Assembly (NCBI GenBank): GCA_949066965.1
Contig: CARTDA010000021.1
Span: forward strand, 1-64,000
From: COE1 sp949066965
Lineage (GTDB): Bacteria > Bacillota > Clostridia > Lachnospirales > Lachnospiraceae
Direction of reading: 5' to 3'
DNA: 64,000 bases
The translations under genes and the position numbers were made by a program. Positions 9,603 through 18,408 of the stretch are shown one piece after another. Under the pieces are notes generated by a model. That model worked only from the letters and a program-made list of their open reading frames with translations. It was not told where the DNA came from and made no database searches. Within the stretch, counting starts at the first letter, position 1; each line of letters opens with the position of its first letter.

Positions 9603-11423
9603 TTAATATCTCCACTCCTTTTCAAAATATAATCTTCTAAAAATCTCAATATTTAAAAACATCCATAGGAGTTGTCCTGCTCTCTCATTACTTTTACAGT
9701 CATCACATAGTTCATTAATTGCATCACTATCAAACCATTTAGAATCACATAATAAATCCTTTGTTAACTGTTCCAGCTCGGGGAACCAATTGTTTAAAGG
9801 AACCGGGAATCCCGTTTTCTTTCTTGTAACAACGATTTCTGGTAATAATTCCAGAGCATATCTTCGTAGCAAGTATTTCGGTTTGTCTAGAGCCTCACTA
9901 TACCATGATGCTGGTTTTATTGATGCTAATCTCTTTTCCTCGTCCGAGTTCCATTTTAATTTCAAATCATACGGCACACTTTTAAAACAATATTCTACCA
10001 ACTCATGATCGAGAAATGGCACCCTTGCTTCAACGCTTGCATACATCGTTGTTATATCTACTCTCTGAAGCAATCCCTTTACATGATATTTATAAAAAAA
10101 ACGAAATACATTTTCCTCATTAGATTTATTTGAAAAATCAGCTTTTATAGCATCGTCAAATTCTTTACGTAATGGATACTTACATTTCAAATACTTATTT
10201 CTTATACTCCTAGGTACATATTCATACTTTTCGATAAAATATGAGTAGAAATCATCTTTTTTATTTTTATCAACATTTACAAAATCAAAGGGAGATCTAA
10301 ATATCTTTCCATAACCACCTAGCAGCTCATCTGCGCCCTCTCCTGATAACACAACAGTAATATCTCTTTTTAAGACTTGTGACATTTGAGCAAGCGGTAT
10401 TTCATTAGGCACACCTAATGGCGCATCTTTATATTTTATTATTTCTTCCATCATTTTAAAATAATCAACTTCATCCATGACTATTTCATGATGATTTGTT
10501 TTATATCTATCAGCAACCAGTCTTGCATACTCAAACTCATTCAGTTCTGGAAATCCTATCGTATAGGTATTAACTGATCCTTCTGAATATTTGCTTGTAA
10601 TAGCTGCTATTAGACTAGAATCAACACCACCGCTTAAATATGCTCCAACTGTTACATCTGCCAGCATTCTACGTTTGATGGAATTATTAACCTCTTCCTT
10701 AAATAATGAATAAATCTCATCTTCATTATATTCTTTATCAAAATTAAACTCAGATGGTAACTCCCAATAACTTTCAATTTTGATCTCCATATCAGCGGAT
10801 ATTGTCAAATAATGGCCTGCTGGTAGCTGATATATTCCTTTAAAAAAGGTGTAAGGTTCTCTAATGTATCTGTTTCCTAGATATTCATCAATTACATCAT
10901 CATTAAATGACGCCTTTACTAAGCCACTATTCAGTATTCCCTTTATTTCTGAAGAAAAAACAAATATATTCTTATCGCAATAATAGTATAGTGGTTTTAT
11001 CCCTAATCTGTCTCTTGCTAAAACTGCCTGATTACTCTTTTTATCCAAAAAACAAAACGCAAACATTCCATTACATTTTTTTATCCATTCAATTCCATTA
11101 TACTTTATGCCAGCTACAAGGACTTCCGTATCTGATTGAGTCTTAAATGTATGTTTTAAATTTTTACGTAATTCTAAATAATTATATATTTCTCCATTAA
11201 AAGCAATAACTGTATTACCATCTAAATAAAAAGGCTGATTTGATCTTGCATCAAGGTCAACTATAGCTAATCTTCTTTGTCCCATAGCTATTCTTCCATC
11301 CGCAGAAATATATTCACCATCTGCATCTGGACCTCTATGTGCTAGTGATGTATTCATATTACTTATTCTCAATTTCGCGTCTTTAATATCAATTTTTGAT
11401 ATAAATCCATTTATTCCGCACAC
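9603..11423 (-). CDS. asnB: Asparagine synthase (glutamine-hydrolysing) family protein
   Basis: A GTG start at 11423 is chosen over the longer frame because GGAGGA lies 7 bases upstream and because it makes the protein begin Met-Cys-Gly-Ile-Asn-Gly-Phe, exposing the catalytic Cys2 of the class II glutaminase domain. The resulting 606 residues have the glutaminase domain at about 1-190 (HRGPDADGEY, NGEIYNYLELR) and the ATP pyrophosphatase domain with LSGGVDSSLIAAI near 260 and VVLSGEGADELLGGYGK. This is full length for AsnB. The family converts aspartate and glutamine to asparagine, but copies inside polysaccharide loci are thought to amidate uronic-acid-type sugars. Here it is followed by a GT4 gene and preceded by a second, glutaminase-less homologue. 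Confidence 0.9.
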   Translation of the reverse strand: MCGINGFISKIDIKDAKLRISNMNTSLAHRGPDADGEYISADGRIAMGQRRLAIVDLDARSNQPFYLDGNTVIAFNGEIYNYLELRKNLKHTFKTQSDTEVLVAGIKYNGIEWIKKCNGMFAFCFLDKKSNQAVLARDRLGIKPLYYYCDKNIFVFSSEIKGILNSGLVKASFNDDVIDEYLGNRYIREPYTFFKGIYQLPAGHYLTISADMEIKIESYWELPSEFNFDKEYNEDEIYSLFKEEVNNSIKRRMLADVTVGAYLSGGVDSSLIAAITSKYSEGSVNTYTIGFPELNEFEYARLVADRYKTNHHEIVMDEVDYFKMMEEIIKYKDAPLGVPNEIPLAQMSQVLKRDITVVLSGEGADELLGGYGKIFRSPFDFVNVDKNKKDDFYSYFIEKYEYVPRSIRNKYLKCKYPLRKEFDDAIKADFSNKSNEENVFRFFYKYHVKGLLQRVDITTMYASVEARVPFLDHELVEYCFKSVPYDLKLKWNSDEEKRLASIKPASWYSEALDKPKYLLRRYALELLPEIVVTRKKTGFPVPLNNWFPELEQLTKDLLCDSKWFDSDAINELCDDCKSNERAGQLLWMFLNIEIFRRLYFEKEWRY

Positions 11424-11508
11424 TTTGAGTTCCTCCATAATGCATTTATCACTTTTTGTTGCCTATGATTTTTATAGTTTATATTTATCGCAAATATTAT
11501 CGATTATT

Positions 11509-12543
11509 CTAATCGTTCATATCTAAGAATTTTTCTAAGCAATACATCTGCCATTTTTGATTACCTGTATATTTGCTCATGTCTATATCACTTCTAAATT
11601 CAGGACGCTTAGGGCCTTCCCAACTCTTAAAGTACTCATCTACTGGTCTAGGCATAGGAACTTTATTGGGAACTGGTATTTCTGGATATTTCTTTGCCAT
11701 AAGTTCACGAATCAAATATTTAGGTTCACCATGACGAACCTTATATAGATCAAGTTCATCAGCCATTTTAAGTTTAGCATACGGGTCATAATAAGGCATT
11801 CCCGCTACAGCAAATGCATTAAGGTAGGAGCTTGAAGACTCGATTGAAAACACATCATCCATAAATGTTAAAAAGTCAATGTCATTTCCTTTACGGTATC
11901 TCTCAAATAAGTACTGCATGCTTTCAGGTTCAACAAGAACATCTTCTGGTTTTGTGAAAATATATCTATCCATAAACTCATCAAACGTCCAATCTTTAGC
12001 AAGGAGCCCGTCCATGCCACCAAAAATCAAGTCACTGCTCTCACCTACAAACATCATTTCAATTCCGTCAGCTTTTGCTTGAAGCGCCGCCTGAAGAATT
12101 TGAGGTTCAATTGAATGTACAGGAGCGCACTTTGCTTTCATAACAGCATCAAGATGTGTAACTACAGTATCCCAACTAATATCAACATAATGAAGATTCA
12201 AGCCATAATACTTTGCATAATATTCTGCTCTGGAAAGTTCTTCCTTTTGAAATTCACCGCCAAGAAAACGGAATGTATATGCATCCGATCCGCTTAGATA
12301 AGATGCTACAATTGCAGAATCCATTCCACCAGACAAAAGAATACCTTTCCTCTTATTTTTGAATTGTTCCATCTGCTTACCTATCTCACGGTCAATATCT
12401 TCCACAGTTTTAACAGGAATCCTCTGATTATCAGCAAGTGGTTTAATATTATTATGTTTGAATCCCTCATAGAACTCTTTATTATCATCCTCAATATAAC
12501 AGAATGCCATATATGAACTCATACAATACTTCTTATCAATCAT
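11509..12543 (-). CDS. Asparagine-synthase-like ATP-pyrophosphatase without glutaminase domain
   Basis: 344 residues. The PP-loop ILLSGGMDSAIVASYL (about 68-83) and MMFVGESSDLIFGGMDGL correspond to the SGGxDS ATP site and the later SGEGxDE region of asparagine synthase C-terminal domains. The glutaminase domain is absent, so it must use free ammonia, ammonia from the neighbouring AsnB, or a different nucleophile. The sequence YYDPYAKLKMADE and the basic C-terminus KYLIRELMAKKYPEIPVPNK match the synthase fold. GAGGA precedes the ATG. It sits 19 bp after the cytidylyltransferase gene and near LicD. Base composition is like the latter two, suggesting the three travel as a block. The chemical product is unknown. 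Confidence 0.8.
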   Translation of the reverse strand: MIDKKYCMSSYMAFCYIEDDNKEFYEGFKHNNIKPLADNQRIPVKTVEDIDREIGKQMEQFKNKRKGILLSGGMDSAIVASYLSGSDAYTFRFLGGEFQKEELSRAEYYAKYYGLNLHYVDISWDTVVTHLDAVMKAKCAPVHSIEPQILQAALQAKADGIEMMFVGESSDLIFGGMDGLLAKDWTFDEFMDRYIFTKPEDVLVEPESMQYLFERYRKGNDIDFLTFMDDVFSIESSSSYLNAFAVAGMPYYDPYAKLKMADELDLYKVRHGEPKYLIRELMAKKYPEIPVPNKVPMPRPVDEYFKSWEGPKRPEFRSDIDMSKYTGNQKWQMYCLEKFLDMND

Positions 12544-12562
12544 TTTTTATCCTCACTATCAA

Positions 12563-13006
12563 TTATTTGTTCTTTTCAGCTTGTTCAGTTGTCCATCCAC
12601 GTGTATTTTTTAATGCCTCAGTAATCTTAGTGGATGAAATCCCTTTTGTATATGGAAAATACACAATTCTGATTCCAGCCTCCGCAAACTCTTCATCATA
12701 CTTTTTCCATTTGTCAGTGCCATACCAGTCATCACCAACAAACAAAACTTCAGCACCCAGCTTCTTACACGCAGTCAGCTTATCCATATCATATTGAGGA
12801 ATTGCTGCATCTACATACCTACAGCTTCTAATCAACTCAATACGATCCTCAAAGGGAATCATGGGATGCTTTCCTTTATATGCAACTAGTTCGTCAACTG
12901 TAACACCTACGACAAGCTTGTCGCACATTCCCTTCGCATTTTTAAAAAGGTTAAGATGACCTACATGAAACAGATCATAAACTCCTGCTGTATAACCTAT
13001 AATCAC
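12563..13006 (-). CDS. Cytidylyltransferase, TagD-like (CDP-glycerol/CDP-choline type)
   Basis: 147 residues beginning with GTG; GGAGG lies 9 bases upstream and the start overlaps the LicD stop by 4 bp (GTGA). GYTAGVYDLFHVGHLNLFK carries the HxGH nucleotide-binding motif at about 17-20, and YTKGISSTKITEAL near 125-138 corresponds to the RTxGISTT signature. This matches short cytidylyltransferases that make CDP-glycerol (TagD), CDP-choline or CDP-ribitol-type donors from CTP. The tight coupling to LicD favours a CDP-linked substrate used for phosphodiester decoration, and the CDP-glycerol glycerophosphotransferase in the same island favours CDP-glycerol. Sequence alone does not decide between them. 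Confidence 0.88.
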   Translation of the reverse strand: MIIGYTAGVYDLFHVGHLNLFKNAKGMCDKLVVGVTVDELVAYKGKHPMIPFEDRIELIRSCRYVDAAIPQYDMDKLTACKKLGAEVLFVGDDWYGTDKWKKYDEEFAEAGIRIVYFPYTKGISSTKITEALKNTRGWTTEQAEKNK

Positions 13007-13857
13007 TTTAACTTACCTCCATCGAATTTTTTTCCATGTATTTCTATGACTTTATAATGGTTTCTTCTGGATGGTTCTGGCGGTAATTCCATGTAATCCC
13101 CATACATATGAGTCAGATACTCATGATACTTTTCAGGTCCCCTAAATACTGTATTCTCAAACGTGTACATGGCACCTTTTCCAAAATATTCTGCCGGCAT
13201 CATTTCCTTTGTCCTATATGCCCCCATCAAATCACCTATATATTTCGATTTATAAACATCATTACTTTTTAGCAACTTGTCTATTTTACATTTTTGTTTA
13301 TATGGTGTCGTCATCTTTTCAACAGGAATACGTTCCATAATATAAAGTAATATTTTTTCAAAAAAGCCTCTTTTACGTTTTCTATCTATCGAATTTTTAT
13401 AGCAAAGAGACATTAATGCCCTATGATACATCACTTTAAAATAGTAAATTTTACGAAGAATCACATTATTAGGAGAGCCATCTATTGCATAAACATCAAC
13501 CGAAACATGTGTTTCCTTCTCTCCATCAGCCATACGTTCTTCTTCTATTAAGGTGTCAGTATCAACAACCCTTGATATGTAATAATGATACTCAGGAGAA
13601 TTCATAAAAGTAACTAATTTAAGATTTTGCGGTAACTCTTTCTCGGCCACAGATAAAAACTTCTCATACTGATCCCGCATCATTCCAATATCTATGTCAT
13701 CATCCCAAGGGATAAACCCCCGATGTCTTATTGCTCCTAACATAGTTCCACTAGTTATAAAGTATTCAATATTATGCTTTGTACATATTTTCACAATTTC
13801 ATTTGTGATTTCTAAATCTACTTGTTGTAATATTCTGACAGACTCATTAATTGCCAT
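13003..13857 (-). CDS. LicD family phosphotransferase
   Basis: 284 residues. TSGTMLGAIRHRGFIPWDDDIDIGMMRDQYEKF (about residues 35-66) contains the LicD core: a GTxLGAxR loop, then the PWDDDID metal-binding acids. LicD proteins belong to the nucleotidyltransferase fold superfamily and transfer phosphocholine or another phospho-substituent from a CDP donor to cell-surface glycans. GGGGGA lies upstream of the ATG. Its last codons overlap the cytidylyltransferase gene by 4 bp, strongly implying joint function. A choline-type transporter (BCCT) is in the same island, but 11 kb away. Confidence 0.93.
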   Translation of the reverse strand: MAINESVRILQQVDLEITNEIVKICTKHNIEYFITSGTMLGAIRHRGFIPWDDDIDIGMMRDQYEKFLSVAEKELPQNLKLVTFMNSPEYHYYISRVVDTDTLIEEERMADGEKETHVSVDVYAIDGSPNNVILRKIYYFKVMYHRALMSLCYKNSIDRKRKRGFFEKILLYIMERIPVEKMTTPYKQKCKIDKLLKSNDVYKSKYIGDLMGAYRTKEMMPAEYFGKGAMYTFENTVFRGPEKYHEYLTHMYGDYMELPPEPSRRNHYKVIEIHGKKFDGGKLK

Positions 13858-13910
13858 TATTATTCCCCCATCTAATAAAGTACATTTATATCCTTGCTAT
13901 AAGATTTCCT

Positions 13911-14387
13911 TCACCCCGCAATTCTTCCACCTATGCATCCCCAGCAGTAAACCTTCTGTCCAATTTCATTCCATATATCCTGCAGATACTCTTCCGGTTC
14001 AAATGAAATCTGTCTGTCGCCAGTCATGTTTTCCCGAAAGTACTGCAGCGTATATTTCAATACCTTTTCATATATTCCCAAGATTAGATTCTGTTCACTT
14101 TCTTCTCTGATTTCCACACCGAAATCTTCAACACATTTTTTCCAATATGCTCTATATAGTTCTTTTTTATTGAACTTCTTTATTTCATCGTTTGATGCAT
14201 CTGCCTTTAAAATACCCTTTTTAAAGTCGTAGTAAAATAGCAGACATGTCCTGGCCGAATCATTCAGGTGTATCTTTTTCATATTTTCGATCACTATCCG
14301 CAATACATAAATGAATGCATTTCTCTTTTGCAGTATAGTTGACCGCTTCTTTAAAGCTTCCAAAATCAACGTAATCGCCATCATCAC
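13911..14387 (-). CDS. Unknown protein, probably a 5'-frameshifted remnant
   Basis: 158 residues in the longest frame, ending CWGCIGGRIAG; I do not recognise the family. It is rich in charged residues with no membrane segment. Immediately upstream, a different frame (about 14240-14428) reads INQRTDLWCGDDGDYVDFGS and then HLCIADSDRKYEKDT before a stop, and this looks more protein-like than the first 30 residues of the annotated frame. The acidic ADSDRK strand resembles a TOPRIM-type strand of OLD-like proteins. The simplest reading is a single gene broken by a frameshift near 14250-14270 and lacking its start, squeezed between the polysaccharide gene ending at 14436 and licD. Function unknown. 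Confidence 0.4.
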   Translation of the reverse strand: MMMAITLILEALKKRSTILQKRNAFIYVLRIVIENMKKIHLNDSARTCLLFYYDFKKGILKADASNDEIKKFNKKELYRAYWKKCVEDFGVEIREESEQNLILGIYEKVLKYTLQYFRENMTGDRQISFEPEEYLQDIWNEIGQKVYCWGCIGGRIAG

Positions 14388-14435
14388 CGCACCATAAATC
14401 GGTCCGTTGATTTATTCCAATAAAGCGTAAGTCAA

Positions 14436-16832
14436 TTATTTTTCCAATAGCACTTTCTCATACTGATCCGCAATAAATTCCCAGCTATAGGCTTCTCTCA
14501 CCCTCTTCTTCGCTTTCATCGAGAGTTCATCAATCTGCTCTGTTGTCATGGTCTCAGCCTTATCAATCAGTGCGCAAAGGCTTCCGGCTTCCTTCTCCCA
14601 GTACAGGGCGCCGTCTTCACCACATTCGCGGTTAAATCCGACATTGAGCAGCATGTTGAGTCTGGTACTGCTCAGTGCTTCAATTAAGCTGGGGTTGGTT
14701 CCTCCCACCTCATGTCCATGGAAATATGCAAAGGCGTTCTCTCTGATCTTTTTGAGCAGTTCCTGATCATACACCGTTCCCACAAATTTGATCCTGCGGT
14801 CTTTGACGAAATGAAGCTTACGCTCCAGTTCATCCATAAATGACTTGTTGATGTTGGTGATGATGACCAGCTCTCTCTTCGTGGTACTCTTCATAAATTC
14901 CTTTATGATGAACTCATAATTATTTTCCGGGACAAACCGGCCTACAATCAGATAATATTCTTTGTTTTTAATATTGTATGTCTTTAGCCACTCTGCAAAC
15001 TTTGGATCCGTATCCTGCAGCTGACTCTGTTCCATCTCGGCTCCATATGCGATGTAGGTAGTCTTTGGCTTATATTTACTGTAAGTTTCTTTGATATAGC
15101 GCTCGATATTCTTGCTGTCGCAGATAACGAGATCCGCTTTTCTGACCATCAGCCGCTCTGACATTTTCCAGTACATACGTACCTTGGGGGACCACACCGA
15201 GCGTTTCCATTCATGTCCATCGGGATTGACGTAATATTCTCCTCCTAAATCATGCACCATTTTGGCAATAATGTCAATAAACGGTCCTATCCGGCAGGTA
15301 AGAATATACAGAATGGGCTTCTCTGTGTGGTGCTTCTTGAAATAATCAATCGCATACATTGCCGCCATCACATCATATACGATTGCCTGTGCGGAGCCGA
15401 TTGATGGTAATTTCAGTTTGAAGCAGTACGCACTGTGGTACAGAAATTCATTTGGTCCTACTGGTACAGCGCCCTTAAGCTTTGTCTCATCCATCGCACC
15501 TTTACCGTTTGCCTTACACGCGATCAGGTAATGAATATTGCTGTTATCCATATGGTACTCTGTCAGTTTATCTACAAAGGTTTCATAACCGCCATAATTC
15601 GCCAATCCCTTTGCTCCTATGATGGCACATACGACGTCTTTCTTTTCCTCATGAGGCGGCTGTGCTTCCAGTTCCTCTTTGACGCGCTCTCTTCTCTGGC
15701 TGCAGCTGGCGGCGATCCATCCATAGAAGAACCAGATAACAGGGTCATCAAATCTGCCTGCTGCGCACTGATAAATCATCAGATACAGGAATAGAGCGAT
15801 TGTCACACTGCTGCCATATACCATGCACATTGCGAACAGGCAGACAATCAATATCCCTACGAACACGATTCCACATGTACCGCACTCAGCAAAAAAATTC
15901 ACAAATGAATTGTTCAGTTGTGTATGAATGCCTAACTGATTGCCTATATCGCTGCCTACCAGCTGCCCGATACCGACACCTCTGCCCCGGGTCTGTTCCA
16001 TGATGATGTACAGGTTCCTGATTGGTGACTGCAGATTGTACATAAACCCGGTATCACTTCCCTGTGTCATGTCAAAAATGCGGCTTCCGTAAATGGGAAA
16101 CAGGATTACAATCCCGCCAATCGTAAGCACGACCACTGCCAGCGCTCCCATCCAGCGGATACGGCTGCCAAAATCTTCCTGAAGCTTCTCACGATGCACT
16201 ACCACATATCCGGCAAGCATGACAATGACAGAGATCGTACATGCGATCATTCCCCCAAGCCCATTCGACAGGGCCATATCAATCAGGCAAATAATCGCGC
16301 CAGCCAGTAATTTCCAGCTAAATCTCCTGGAAATGATCTGATATACATAGAATAGCAGCATGATGCCGCATATAAATGACAGATACGCCGGCTCTTCATA
16401 TAACAGCTTCAATCTGTTCAGTGTGACACCATCCTGATATTCACTGACTTTCCAGAATAGATTAGAGTCCTTCATGAACATCGCCACAACGGTCTCTGCT
16501 CCCTGTATCAGGGATACCGCCCATATAAAGTTCGCCGTCATCCACTTCCAGCGATTTCGAAACACAAAGACCAGCAGCGATACATTGCACAGCATATGTA
16601 TCAGGAATGTACTGACACCCTTCCACTGATCCCCAACAGAGATAAACTGTACCAGAACCGTATACAGCACGATGATCAGATAGAGCACTGCGATCTGCAT
16701 CAATGCCTTTCCTTTTCCTCTTATCAAATACCATAGCAGCGCAAATGCGCCCATCAGGTACAAAACATCCGAAAATCCGTATGCACGAAGTGCATGACTG
16801 AATACAATCAATATTGCCTGCATGTATTCCAT
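14436..16832 (-). CDS. Fusion of polymerase-like membrane domain and DUF1972 rhamnosyltransferase
   Basis: 798 residues. Residues 1 to about 390 are polytopic with about 10-12 hydrophobic helices and large loops, such as FMYNLQSPIRNLYIIMEQTR followed by GIHTQLNNSFVNFFAECGTC, resembling O-antigen polymerase proteins. From about 400 on, a soluble GT-B enzyme begins: CAIIGAKGLANYGGYETFVD, CRIGPFIDIIAK, YYVNPDGHEWKRSVWSPKVR, ADLVICDSKNIERYI and HEVGGTNPSLIEALSS. This is the DUF1972/GT4 beta-rhamnosyltransferase family (Cps2T/RfaB-like). Polymerase and transferase are normally separate genes, so the fusion is unusual. No frameshift is visible. It follows the ABC exporter genes in the same orientation. 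Pairing a polymerase domain with an ABC exporter is also atypical, so the membrane part may do something else. Confidence 0.82.
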   Translation of the reverse strand: MEYMQAILIVFSHALRAYGFSDVLYLMGAFALLWYLIRGKGKALMQIAVLYLIIVLYTVLVQFISVGDQWKGVSTFLIHMLCNVSLLVFVFRNRWKWMTANFIWAVSLIQGAETVVAMFMKDSNLFWKVSEYQDGVTLNRLKLLYEEPAYLSFICGIMLLFYVYQIISRRFSWKLLAGAIICLIDMALSNGLGGMIACTISVIVMLAGYVVVHREKLQEDFGSRIRWMGALAVVVLTIGGIVILFPIYGSRIFDMTQGSDTGFMYNLQSPIRNLYIIMEQTRGRGVGIGQLVGSDIGNQLGIHTQLNNSFVNFFAECGTCGIVFVGILIVCLFAMCMVYGSSVTIALFLYLMIYQCAAGRFDDPVIWFFYGWIAASCSQRRERVKEELEAQPPHEEKKDVVCAIIGAKGLANYGGYETFVDKLTEYHMDNSNIHYLIACKANGKGAMDETKLKGAVPVGPNEFLYHSAYCFKLKLPSIGSAQAIVYDVMAAMYAIDYFKKHHTEKPILYILTCRIGPFIDIIAKMVHDLGGEYYVNPDGHEWKRSVWSPKVRMYWKMSERLMVRKADLVICDSKNIERYIKETYSKYKPKTTYIAYGAEMEQSQLQDTDPKFAEWLKTYNIKNKEYYLIVGRFVPENNYEFIIKEFMKSTTKRELVIITNINKSFMDELERKLHFVKDRRIKFVGTVYDQELLKKIRENAFAYFHGHEVGGTNPSLIEALSSTRLNMLLNVGFNRECGEDGALYWEKEAGSLCALIDKAETMTTEQIDELSMKAKKRVREAYSWEFIADQYEKVLLEK

Positions 16833-16873
16833 AAAATACCCCTTATTTACCCATATTTTTATACGTTACCAGA

Positions 16874-17602
16874 CTAACTCATAAACTCCCTATAATGCTC
16901 CAATACCTCTTCTGTATCTCCATGTTCCATAACAATACCATCATTCATCCACATAACCTGGGTACACAGCCTTTCAAGTGTCTCTATATTGTGGCTTACC
17001 AATACAACAGTTCGGTTATCATCGCGTATCAGTTCTTCCATTCGTGCCAGGCTTTTTCGCTGAAAATGTTCATCTCCGACGCTCAGCACCTCATCAATCA
17101 ATATGATATCCGTTTCGAGGTTTGATGTTATCGCAAATGCAAGCTTACTATACATACCGCTCGAATATGTCTTTACCTGACGGTCTATAAATTCTCCCAG
17201 CTCGGCAAACTCAATAATGGCATTTTCTTTGGCTTCGATCTCTGCCTCTGTAAATCCCAATAACATGCCTGACAGATATATGTTTTCCCTTCCTGTCAGA
17301 TTATCATTGAACCCAATGCCTAATGACAATAGCGATATGGAGTTGCCATGCAGGTCTATTGTACCTTCATTTGGTCTGAACACTCCTGCAAGCGCCCGCA
17401 GCAGTGTTGATTTTCCACTTCCGTTTTTACCAGTGACGCCAAGTATTTCTCCCTTTTTAAGAGAAAAGCTGACATCTTTTACCGCTTCGTATACCTTTGC
17501 CTTCTCAGCATCTCTTCTGATCAGGTTCCGCTGAATGGAAAATTTCTGGTTTAACTTGTATACGACTTTTACATTTTTTACTTCTATCGCTATTTCACTC
17601 AT
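16874..17602 (-). CDS. Polysaccharide ABC exporter ATPase (Wzt/TagH-like)
   Basis: 242 residues. Walker A is GVTGKNGSGKSTLLRALAG (about 55-73), the signature is TYSSGMYSKLAFA (about 140-152), and Walker B is DIILIDEVLSVGDEHF. The signature and the SVGDEHFQRKS stretch are typical of ATPases for teichoic acid, O-antigen and capsule exporters (TagH/Wzt/KpsT). There is no C-terminal carbohydrate-binding extension, so export is probably not gated by a chain-end modification. It lies 2 bp after the permease gene. Confidence 0.93.
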   Translation of the reverse strand: MSEIAIEVKNVKVVYKLNQKFSIQRNLIRRDAEKAKVYEAVKDVSFSLKKGEILGVTGKNGSGKSTLLRALAGVFRPNEGTIDLHGNSISLLSLGIGFNDNLTGRENIYLSGMLLGFTEAEIEAKENAIIEFAELGEFIDRQVKTYSSGMYSKLAFAITSNLETDIILIDEVLSVGDEHFQRKSLARMEELIRDDNRTVVLVSHNIETLERLCTQVMWMNDGIVMEHGDTEEVLEHYREFMS

Positions 17603-17604
17603 CT

Positions 17605-18384
17605 CTACACCATTTTCACATAATCATTTTCATTTTTATAAATTACACGTAATCCCAGCACACAGATACCCAGCGAAATCACAAACCATACAAACAGCAT
17701 GATTACGGATGGCGTCTCGCCATACAGGACTGCTTTCCGCATGCAGAACAGAAAATATGCGATAGGATTGACTCTCTGCAGAAGATACCCAAAAGGCTGC
17801 GGAAATGATGTTCCCACATTGTAAAATATGCCTGTCAGAAAATATACAAAATTAAGCACGATGTTCAATGCCTTTGTCAAATCGCTTACGTATACGCCAA
17901 AATGCATGATGAGCAGGCAAAATCCAAAACAAAACATAAAAAATACGATCAGGATTGGAATGATAAACAGTATATTGAAGTTGATATGAACACGATAGAT
18001 CATCAGCATAATCACTACCAGTCCAAAGTTTATCATCATCTTAAAAGCCAGTACAAGCATTCTCTGAATCACCAGTACATACTTGGGCATGTACACTCTT
18101 GATATGATGTGCTGATTGCCCCTGATCATATCGACACTGCTCATTACAAGGCGGTTAAAAAAGTCCCACATCATAATTCCTATAATAATAAAGATGGGAA
18201 AATATTCTTCCTGGGAGTTAAATGCAATTCCGAATACAAGCGTATAGATGATCATGGTCGCCAATGGCTCCAATACCCACCACAGCCAGTTAAGATAGGA
18301 ATTTGCCACTTCAGCTTTCAAGTCACAGTTTGCCGCATATTTTGCAAATCCCCAATATTTCCTTATCTCTTTAAAAAAACGCAT
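17605..18384 (-). CDS. Polysaccharide ABC exporter permease (Wzm/TagG-like)
   Basis: 259 residues with six predicted membrane helices and the ABC-2 type organisation. LWWVLEPLATMIIYTLVFG near the N-terminus and FLTGIFYNVGTSFPQPFGYL near residue 190 are characteristic of the polysaccharide exporter permeases. GAGGTG precedes the ATG. With the ATPase at 16874-17602 it forms the exporter that moves a lipid-linked glycan through the cytoplasmic membrane. Confidence 0.92.
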   Translation of the reverse strand: MRFFKEIRKYWGFAKYAANCDLKAEVANSYLNWLWWVLEPLATMIIYTLVFGIAFNSQEEYFPIFIIIGIMMWDFFNRLVMSSVDMIRGNQHIISRVYMPKYVLVIQRMLVLAFKMMINFGLVVIMLMIYRVHINFNILFIIPILIVFFMFCFGFCLLIMHFGVYVSDLTKALNIVLNFVYFLTGIFYNVGTSFPQPFGYLLQRVNPIAYFLFCMRKAVLYGETPSVIMLFVWFVISLGICVLGLRVIYKNENDYVKMV

Positions 18385-18408
18385 TATGTCACCTCGTTTG
18401 CCACATAT

